Of a DNA stretch of 7,184 nucleotides, positions 1 through 4,683 are shown piece after piece. The stretch is from Pseudolysobacter sp. (GTDB lineage Bacteria; Pseudomonadota; Gammaproteobacteria; Xanthomonadales; Rhodanobacteraceae). The stretch is from contig JANXUW010000638.1 in NCBI GenBank assembly GCA_025351985.1, positions 1-7,184 of the forward strand, in the 5' to 3' direction. Both the position numbers and the translations under genes were made by a program. Under the pieces are notes generated by a model. The model had not been told where the DNA came from, ran no database searches, and saw only the letters and a list, made by a program, of their open reading frames with translations. Within the stretch, counting starts at the first letter, position 1. Each line of letters opens with the position of its first letter.

Positions 1-34
1 CGAACAACACGCATTGCAACGCAATCTCGGTCAT
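1..34 (-). CDS. HAD-family phosphatase (Gph/MupP-like), N-terminal fragment cut by window edge
   Basis: Only the first 11 codons and one base are visible: MTEIALQCVLF, then a G that fits the first base of an Asp codon. This matches the start of HAD phosphatases, where a hydrophobic strand ending in VLF leads into the DxDGT nucleophile motif. The ATG at 34-32 overlaps the ubiG stop at 33-31 as ATGA, the usual sign of translational coupling. In Pseudomonas and related bacteria the gene after ubiG encodes such a phosphatase, annotated either phosphoglycolate phosphatase (gph) or MurNAc-6-phosphate phosphatase (mupP, cell-wall recycling). The catalytic part lies outside the window, so the substrate cannot be chosen. 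The call rests on the short peptide, the overlap and known gene order. Confidence 0.6.
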   Translation of the reverse strand, partial: MTEIALQCVLF

Positions 35-750
35 GCCGGCTTGCGCGCGCAGGCGAGGTCATTGACCGCGGTATTGCTGACGAGTCGCGCGCGACGCGAG
101 AACGGGTTGTAGGCCAGACCACGCAGATCTTCGAGTTCGAAACCACTCGCCCGCAGGCTGCGCGCGAGTTCCGACGGGCGAATGAACTGGGCGTAATGAT
201 GCGTGCCGCGCGGCAACAGTTTCAAGGCGTATTCGGCGCCGGCGATGGCCAGCGCAAACGCCGCCGGCGTGCGATTGAGCGTCGACAGAAACAGTCGTCC
301 GCCCGGTTTCAGCAGGCTCGCGCACGCCGCGATGATGCTGGCCGGATCGGGCACGTGTTCGAGCATTTCCATGCAGGTGATCGCGTCAAATGCGCCCGGC
401 GATGCTTCGGCCAACGCCTCGACGCTGATCTCGCGATAATCCGCCATGTGGCCGGATTCGAGCAGATGCAGGCGCGCGACTTCGAGCACACGTGGTGCCA
501 GATCGATGCCCGTGACAGTCGCCCCGGCGGCGGCCAAAGCCTCGCTCAGAATGCCGCCGCCGCAACCAACATCGAGCACGCGCGCGCCGCGCAAATCCAC
601 GCGTTCGGCGACATACGCCAGCCGCACAGGATTCAGGTCATGCAGCGGTCGCGATTCGCCCGCGTCATCCCACCAGCGACTGGCGAGACGATCGAACTTG
701 GCGGTTTCGGCGGGATTGACGTTGCGCGCTGGTGTATTCATCGAGGCCAT
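31..750 (-). CDS. ubiG: Ubiquinone biosynthesis O-methyltransferase UbiG
   Basis: UbiG is a SAM-dependent methyltransferase that performs both O-methylations of the ubiquinone ring, with SAH as by-product. The 239-aa protein has the full family pattern: KFDRLASRWWD near residue 18, the SAM-binding motif VLDVGCGGGILSE at 58-70, an acidic residue ending the next strand (GID, 81-83), the UbiG signature CMEMLEHVPDP at 126-136, and STLNRT followed by GTHHYAQFIRP near 182-192. Length equals the E. coli protein. Two starts are possible, ATG at 750 or at 741 (giving MNTPARN); neither has a clear Shine-Dalgarno, and the longer is given. It lies 63 nt downstream of the DUF2442 gene on the same strand and overlaps the following phosphatase gene by 4 nt. 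The upstream MtaD relative may remove the SAH that UbiG makes (inference). Confidence 0.97.
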   Translation of the reverse strand: MASMNTPARNVNPAETAKFDRLASRWWDDAGESRPLHDLNPVRLAYVAERVDLRGARVLDVGCGGGILSEALAAAGATVTGIDLAPRVLEVARLHLLESGHMADYREISVEALAEASPGAFDAITCMEMLEHVPDPASIIAACASLLKPGGRLFLSTLNRTPAAFALAIAGAEYALKLLPRGTHHYAQFIRPSELARSLRASGFELEDLRGLAYNPFSRRARLVSNTAVNDLACARKPA

Positions 751-813
751 TTGCAGTTGACGTTGATCGGAGAAATCGAATTCGGGACTTAACCTGAAAT
801 GACTATTAGAAAC

Positions 814-1236
814 TCAAGCCGACGCTGTTTTTCGTGGGCGCCCGCCATGCTTTCCGTTCTCTCTGGCCGACTCGGCTTTTGCATTGCTGCGAACCCGGCC
901 ACCGGCAGCACCGAGTTTGGCTGCGAGCCATTTTTTCGACCCAAGCAATCCATCCAGCAGCGCGGGCAGATAAAGATCGGCGTCCAATGCAGGCCAATGC
1001 AAACCCAGCCCGGAAGGACTGATTTCGATAGCCGCCAGATCGCGCGCTGATGCTCCAACCAGGCCTTGCGCTTCGCCTGCCAGAAACGAGATACGGAACC
1101 CGCTATCCAGATCCACGACGATGCGCTTCTCCTTGCTGTCGTATGCCGCGTTGATCGCCCGCCCACGACGCTGCTCACGAACCATGCGTGTTTCCGCGCG
1201 TTTGATTACCGCGTTCTTGATGTCAGTGGTTGCCAT
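814..1236 (-). CDS. DUF2442 domain protein with basic AT-hook-like C-terminal tail
   Basis: This is a 140-aa protein of unknown function. The DUF2442 domain covers about residues 25-105: a beta-rich start (RIVVDLDSGFRISF, 38-51), a helix ending ARDLAAIEISPSGLGLHWP (64-82) and DADLYLPALLDGL (85-97). The GLHWP...D.DLYLP signature is typical of the family. Residues 110-140 form a basic, probably disordered tail with GGRPRK at 131-136, like the GRP core of an AT-hook, which suggests but does not prove DNA contact. The start ATG lies inside the end of the DUF4160 gene (14-nt overlap, different frame), so translation is probably coupled; no strong Shine-Dalgarno is seen. DUF4160 and DUF2442 genes are often adjacent in bacteria and are sometimes regarded as a possible toxin-antitoxin-like pair. 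The family is well matched; the role is open. Confidence 0.85.
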   Translation of the reverse strand: MATTDIKNAVIKRAETRMVREQRRGRAINAAYDSKEKRIVVDLDSGFRISFLAGEAQGLVGASARDLAAIEISPSGLGLHWPALDADLYLPALLDGLLGSKKWLAAKLGAAGGRVRSNAKAESARENGKHGGRPRKTASA

Positions 1237-1471
1237 GTATTGATGTCCATTTGCTGCATAGACTTGCCAAGTCGTTGTTTAGTGCCTGCGTCACTCGGCG
1301 AAGGATGGCTGCGGTGACTTCGTAGGACTCACGAAGTACAGGCGGGCCATCAGGGCAGTTCAGTTCAAACACCGCCTCCCAATCGCCGCCGACCACATGC
1401 ACATGTGCAGGCCGATGATCGTTCGGATAAATGACAATTCGGCAGAATCCAAGGTCGAGTACCGTCGGCAT
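1223..1471 (-). CDS. DUF4160 domain protein, partner of the DUF2442 gene
   Basis: This is an 82-aa protein of unknown function that matches DUF4160 along its whole length. The hallmark is near the N-terminus: FCRIVIYPNDHRPAHVHV (residues 9-26), with D18, H19, H23 and H25 in a compact polar cluster, followed by a strand (WEAVFELN) and a helix (TAAILRRVTQALNNDLASLCSKW). No signal peptide or membrane segment is visible. It is the first gene of the pair; its last 14 nt overlap the DUF2442 start. Codon choice differs from the neighbours: the last 20 codons include CTA twice, ATA, AGT, TCA and ACA, which are scarce in the adjacent GC-rich genes, so the pair may be laterally acquired. No Shine-Dalgarno is evident before the ATG, and a 20-bp palindrome ends 16 nt upstream. 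It could be a small nuclease, toxin or regulator; sequence alone does not decide. Confidence 0.85.
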   Translation of the reverse strand: MPTVLDLGFCRIVIYPNDHRPAHVHVVGGDWEAVFELNCPDGPPVLRESYEVTAAILRRVTQALNNDLASLCSKWTSIHGNH

Positions 1472-1482
1472 GTCTGCAGTTT

Positions 1483-1511
1483 AACAGAAACCCAAGCGCT
1501 TGGGTTTTCAA
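1483..1511 (-). promoter_or_regulatory. Weak candidate promoter for the DUF4160-DUF2442 pair
   Basis: On the minus strand TTGAAA (1511-1506) matches the -35 consensus at five of six positions. A 17-nt spacer later comes TCTGTT (1488-1483), a poor -10 matching three of six; TGTTAA two bases further on is equally poor. The spacer is almost exactly the 20-bp palindrome, so a dimeric repressor bound there would block polymerase. The implied transcript would start only a few bases before the ATG at 1471, which would fit the missing Shine-Dalgarno. This is an inference from pattern alone. Confidence 0.25.
1488..1507. repeat. Perfect 20-bp palindrome upstream of the DUF4160 gene
   Basis: The arms AAACCCAAGC and GCTTGGGTTT are exact reverse complements with no spacer. 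The centre is between 1497 and 1498. In RNA it folds as an 8-bp stem with a GCGC loop. It lies between the mtaD stop (1559) and the DUF4160 start (1471). It may be a dimeric operator for autoregulation of the small gene pair, or a weak terminator after mtaD. On the minus strand it is followed by TTTCTGTT, an interrupted T-run, so the terminator reading is the weaker one. Confidence 0.7.
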
Positions 1512-1514
1512 TCT

Positions 1515-1534
1515 TGCGGATCGGGTTATCCGCA
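1515..1534. repeat. 7-bp inverted repeat (TGCGGAT / ATCCGCA) between mtaD and the DUF4160 gene
   Basis: Perfect arms at 1515-1521 and 1528-1534 enclose a 6-nt loop. It lies 7 nt from the neighbouring 20-bp palindrome and in the mtaD 3' flank. No T-run follows on the minus strand, so it is not a standard terminator by itself. It could stabilise the mtaD mRNA end or form part of a compound regulatory site. It may also be chance in GC-rich DNA. Confidence 0.45.
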
Positions 1535-1558
1535 TCAAATCCTGCGACAGCGCAAAAA

Positions 1559-2908
1559 TTATTCTGCGGCAGAGCTGATACGACGACCCCATGCTGTGGC
1601 CGTATCACGCAAAACTGCGGCATCCATGCCTACCAACTCGCGATTTTCCAGCTTGCGCACACCGGCGATCCAGACATCGCTGACTTGATGCCGACCGGCG
1701 GCGTAGACGAGTTGCGAGATCACGTTGTACATCGGTGAGGTTTCGATATCGTCCAGGCGCAGCGCGATCAGGTCGGCCTGTTTGCCGGCTTCGATCGAAC
1801 CGATGCGGTCGGCCCAGCCGAGTGCTTTCGCACCGTTGAGAGTTGCGGCGCGCAGCGTGCAGGCGGCATCCCATGCGCTTGCATCGCCGGCCACGCCCTT
1901 GGCGAGAAAGGCGGCGCTGCGCATTTCGCCGAACATGTCGAGATCGTTGTTGCTGGCGCAACCGTCGGTGCCGAGCGCGATATTCACGCCGGCGCGGCGC
2001 AGTTGTTCGGCCGGGCAAAATCCGCTGGCAAGTTTGAGATTCGATTCCGGGCAATGCACCACCGACGCACCGGCATCACGCAGCTGCGCGATCTCGCTGT
2101 CGAGCAACTGGGTCATATGCACGGCAATCAGGTGATCGTTGATGAGTCCGAGCGACTGCATGCGTGCGAATGGCCGCACGCCATGTTCGCGGCGCGAATC
2201 CTCGACTTCCTGCGCGGTTTCGTGCAGGTGCAGATGCACCGGAATATCGAGTTGATCCGACAGCATGCGCAGACGCTCGAAACTCGCATTGCTCACGGTA
2301 TACGGCGCGTGTGGCGCGAAGCTTGTGCCGATCAGCGCCTCGCCCTTGAACTCGTCGTGTACGGCGAGCGCCTTATCAAAATATTCCTCGGTAGATTTCG
2401 CCCACGCCGTGGGGAATTCGATCACCGGCAGGCCGACCATCGCGCGGAAACCGTGGCGGCGATAGGTTGCCGCGATCACGTCCGGGAAAAAATAATTCTC
2501 GTTGCAGCACGTGGTGCCGCCGCGCAGCATTTCGGCAATCGCGAGCTCGACACCATCACGCACGTAATCCGGCCCCATCCATTTCGCTTCGGCCGGCCAG
2601 ATGTGCTGCTGCAACCACGTCATCAGTGGCAGGTCATCGGCCAGCCCGCGCATCAAAGTCATCGGATTATGCGTGTGCGCATTGATCAAACCGGGCAGCA
2701 AGACATGCTGCGCGAGCGCGACGCGTTTCGCATTCGGCGAGCGCTCGCGCGCGAGTTCGATCGGCGCGATGCCGACGATGCGATCACCCGCCAGCGCGAC
2801 GCTGTGATGTTCCAGCACCACGCCGTGCGGTTCGACCGGAACCACCCAGCGGGCTTCGAGCAAGGTATCGACGGCGTGCGGAGAATGCGGCGAATTCACG
2901 GACGGCAC
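1559..2908 (-). CDS. mtaD: 5'-methylthioadenosine / S-adenosylhomocysteine deaminase-type amidohydrolase (TRZ/ATZ family)
   Basis: This cytoplasmic zinc amidohydrolase probably deaminates MTA and/or SAH to the inosyl derivatives, recycling SAM by-products. The 449-aa protein has the expected order: beta-sandwich start, LPGLINAHTHNP (metal ligands H78 and H80), HLHLHETAQE (H227 with E230), VHMT (H264), VHCPESNLKLASG (283-296), and the metal/catalytic Asp D315 in LGTDGCASNNDLD, then a C-terminal sandwich strand with GKQADLI. The start is GTG: either 2908, or 2899 (fourth residue), which has GCGAG 8 nt upstream. Its coding begins 4 nt after the efp stop, so the two are probably co-transcribed. 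In Pseudomonas the homologue is directly next to ubiG; here the DUF4160-DUF2442 pair separates them. Family membership is clear; the exact substrate (MTA, SAH or another aminopurine) is inferred, since this family includes other deaminases and triazine hydrolases. Confidence 0.85.
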   Translation of the reverse strand: MPSVNSPHSPHAVDTLLEARWVVPVEPHGVVLEHHSVALAGDRIVGIAPIELARERSPNAKRVALAQHVLLPGLINAHTHNPMTLMRGLADDLPLMTWLQQHIWPAEAKWMGPDYVRDGVELAIAEMLRGGTTCCNENYFFPDVIAATYRRHGFRAMVGLPVIEFPTAWAKSTEEYFDKALAVHDEFKGEALIGTSFAPHAPYTVSNASFERLRMLSDQLDIPVHLHLHETAQEVEDSRREHGVRPFARMQSLGLINDHLIAVHMTQLLDSEIAQLRDAGASVVHCPESNLKLASGFCPAEQLRRAGVNIALGTDGCASNNDLDMFGEMRSAAFLAKGVAGDASAWDAACTLRAATLNGAKALGWADRIGSIEAGKQADLIALRLDDIETSPMYNVISQLVYAAGRHQVSDVWIAGVRKLENRELVGMDAAVLRDTATAWGRRISSAAE

Positions 2909-2912
2909 TCGC

Positions 2913-3479
2913 TTATTTCACGCGGCCGACGTATTCCTTGGTGCGCGTATCGACTTTGACCACTTCGCCCTGGCCAACGAACAGCGGCACACGCACGGTG
3001 GCGCCGGTTTCGAGTCGCGCCGGTTTGCCACCGCCGCCGGAGGTATCGCCACGCACGCCTGGATCGGTCTCGACGATGGTCAGCTCGACGAAGTTCGGCG
3101 GCGTCACCATCAGCGGCGCGCCGTTGAACAAGGTGACGATGCACATTTCCTCGCCTTTGATCCACAACGCCGCATCGGCGACCGCGTTCTTGTCGGCGGT
3201 GTGCTGCTCGAACGTATCCTGCTGCATGAAATGCCAGAACTCGCCGTCGCTGTAGAGGTATTGCATGTCGGCGTCCATCACGTCCGCGGCTTCCACGGTA
3301 TCGGTGGATTTCATCGTCAGCTCGACCACACGACCGGTCTTGAGGTTGCGGTACTTCACGCGCGTGAACGCCTGGCCCTTGCCGGGCTTGATGTAATCGG
3401 TATCGACGATCGTGCACGGATATCCATCGACCAGAATCTTCTGTCCGTTCTTGACGTCGTTCATGCCATAGCTGGCCAT
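2913..3479 (-). CDS. efp: Translation elongation factor P
   Basis: EF-P binds ribosomes stalled at consecutive prolines and helps form the peptide bond. The 188-aa length equals E. coli EF-P. The N-terminal KOW-like domain carries KPGKGQAF with the acceptor lysine K34 at the loop tip, the residue that EpmA/EpmB-type systems modify with beta-lysine. The OB domains follow, with TFKSTD-like [13 protein letters not shown] (55-67), the highly conserved [11 protein letters not shown] (75-85), [17 protein letters not shown] (124-140) and the C-terminal [11 protein letters not shown]. The ATG at 3479 has GGAG 8 nt upstream. The adjacent divergent gene is epmB, which agrees with the lysine-type (not arginine-rhamnose) EF-P branch. 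mtaD follows after 4 nt. No unusual residue was noticed. Confidence 0.98.
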   Translation of the reverse strand: MASYGMNDVKNGQKILVDGYPCTIVDTDYIKPGKGQAFTRVKYRNLKTGRVVELTMKSTDTVEAADVMDADMQYLYSDGEFWHFMQQDTFEQHTADKNAVADAALWIKGEEMCIVTLFNGAPLMVTPPNFVELTIVETDPGVRGDTSGGGGKPARLETGATVRVPLFVGQGEVVKVDTRTKEYVGRVK

Positions 3480-3487
3480 AGCGCTTG

Positions 3488-3491
3488 CTCC
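3488..3491 (-). promoter_or_regulatory. Ribosome binding site of efp
   Basis: GGAG on the minus strand, 8 nt before the efp ATG at 3479. It is a good Shine-Dalgarno with normal spacing and supports this start. Confidence 0.7.
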
Positions 3492-3522
3492 GAAGTGAAA
3501 TCGAGCCGCGGCGGAAAGCGGC

Positions 3523-3528
3523 TACAAT
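3523..3528 (+). promoter_or_regulatory. Candidate -10 element of epmB
   Basis: TACAAT matches the sigma-70 -10 consensus at five of six positions. No convincing -35 lies 16-18 bp upstream. A start near 3535 would give an epmB leader of about 40 nt before the ATG at 3577 but only about 9 nt before the ATG at 3544, which favours the later start. The region also has to hold the efp promoter on the other strand, which I could not place. Confidence 0.4.
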
Positions 3529-3548
3529 TGAGAATGTTGTGACATGGC

Positions 3549-3563
3549 GCCGGCAGTGCCGGC
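3549..3563 (+). repeat. GC-rich hairpin in the epmB leader
   Basis: GCCGGC, AGT, GCCGGC: two 6-bp arms that pair across a 3-nt loop, ending 4 nt before the epmB Shine-Dalgarno. If transcribed, the hairpin lies in the 5' leader and may tune translation. It also explains the repeated AVPAV of the longer reading from 3544, which is then not protein. Confidence 0.4.
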
Positions 3564-3567
3564 AGTT

Positions 3568-3571
3568 GGAA
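3568..3571 (+). promoter_or_regulatory. Ribosome binding site of epmB that decides the start
   Basis: GGAA lies 5 nt before the ATG at 3577. The in-frame ATG at 3544 has only a weak GAGA about 10 nt upstream. The site favours a 339-aa EpmB, close to the E. coli length, over a 350-aa form. Confidence 0.5.
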
Positions 3572-3576
3572 ACGTA

Positions 3577-4596
3577 ATGATAACCGCAAGCCCCCACTTC
3601 GCGCAGCCTGCGCGCTGGCAACAACTCTGGCGCGAAGCCATCAACGATCCGCACGAGCTGCTCAAAACACTCGGACTGAGTCACTTGCACGAAACCTTGC
3701 TACCGGTGCAGGCCAGTTCGTTTCCGTTGCGCGTACCACGCGGATTTGTTGCGCGTATGCGTTACGGCGATCCCGCCGATCCCTTGCTGTTGCAGGTTTT
3801 GCCGCAAGCCGCCGAGTTGCTGGAACTGCCCGGATTCACGCGCGACGCGGTCGGTGATCTGGCCAGTCGCAGTGCACATGGCGTGCTGCACAAATACCAG
3901 GGCCGCGCGTTGTTGATCGCAACCGGCTCATGTGCGATCCATTGTCGTTATTGTTTCCGCCAACACTTTCCGTACGCCGAGGAAACCGCCGCAGCGAGTC
4001 GCTGGAATGATGCGATAGAACATTTGCGCGCGGACGATTCGATCAGCGAAGTATTGCTATCCGGCGGCGATCCGCTGTCGCTGGCGACGCCGAAACTGGC
4101 CGAACTCACGGCCGCGTTGGCGACGATTCCGCATATCCGGCGTTTGCGCATCCATACGCGCCTGCCGATCGTCTTGCCCGAGCGGGTCGATACCGAATTG
4201 CTGTCGTGGCTGACGCGTTTGAATGTGCCGTGCGTGATCGTGCTGCACGCCAATCATGCCAACGAGATCGACGCTTCAGTCGCCGCAGCCTGCGCACGCT
4301 TGCGCAATGCCGGTATGACCCTGCTGAATCAAAGCGTGTTATTGCGCGGCATCAACGACAGCGCCGATGCGCTGGCCGCGTTGTCAGAACGGCTCATCGA
4401 TGGCGGTGTGCTGCCGTATTATCTGCATCAGCTGGACCGTGTGCACGGCACGGCGCATTTCGAGGTCGACGATGCGCGCGCGCTCGCGATCATGGACGCG
4501 CTGCGTATGCGACTGTCGGGTTATCTGGTGCCCAAGCTGGTGCGCGAGGTGGCCAGCGCGCCATACAAATTGCCTCTGCAAGACTCGCGAAACTGA
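3577..4596 (+). CDS. epmB: EF-P (R)-beta-lysine pathway radical-SAM aminomutase EpmB
   Basis: EpmB converts (S)-alpha-lysine to (R)-beta-lysine with a 4Fe-4S cluster, SAM and PLP; EpmA then attaches it to EF-P. With the 3577 start the protein has 339 residues. The cluster motif CAIHCRYC gives C119, C123 and C126, followed by FRQHFPYAE as in E. coli EpmB. SGGDP at 162-166 is the radical-SAM SAM-binding GGD/E motif. RLRIHTRLPIVLP and LLNQSVLLRGIND follow. The C-terminus SGYLVPKLVRE leads to APYKLPL with K331, which aligns with the PLP-binding lysine of the family (GGEPSKTPL in E. coli, from memory). The longer reading from 3544 adds MAPAVPAVGNV and is judged leader. The divergent neighbour is efp, its pathway target. 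EpmA is not in the window. An old name for such genes is YjeK or lysine 2,3-aminomutase; the efp neighbourhood favours EpmB. Confidence 0.95.
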   Translation: MITASPHFAQPARWQQLWREAINDPHELLKTLGLSHLHETLLPVQASSFPLRVPRGFVARMRYGDPADPLLLQVLPQAAELLELPGFTRDAVGDLASRSAHGVLHKYQGRALLIATGSCAIHCRYCFRQHFPYAEETAAASRWNDAIEHLRADDSISEVLLSGGDPLSLATPKLAELTAALATIPHIRRLRIHTRLPIVLPERVDTELLSWLTRLNVPCVIVLHANHANEIDASVAAACARLRNAGMTLLNQSVLLRGINDSADALAALSERLIDGGVLPYYLHQLDRVHGTAHFEVDDARALAIMDALRMRLSGYLVPKLVREVASAPYKLPLQDSRN

Positions 4597-4683
4597 GGCT
4601 GCATCGCCACAACGGGCCAGCGCATATGGAATTGCGCGGGCGAATCCGGTAAAACACAAGTCTCCAAAATTTATCTGCACGCC

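Noticed and set aside
196..792. 198-aa open frame on the plus strand opposite ubiG
   Set aside because: Shadow of ubiG; low-complexity R/A/Q composition and no domain.
1397..1738. 113-aa plus-strand frame across the intergenic palindromes
   Set aside because: It spans DUF4160, the gap and the mtaD end in antisense, with no family resemblance.
2003..2959. 318-aa open frame on the plus strand opposite mtaD
   Set aside because: Mirror frame of mtaD with no motif; mtaD has complete metal-binding motifs.
2896..3690. 264-aa minus-strand frame overlapping efp
   Set aside because: It runs through efp in another frame, with an Arg-rich composition; efp is unambiguous.
4628..4641. GG-N10-GC spacing before fimX, as in a sigma-54 promoter
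   Set aside because: Only the invariant GG and GC fit; the surrounding TGGCAC and TTGC consensus is absent.
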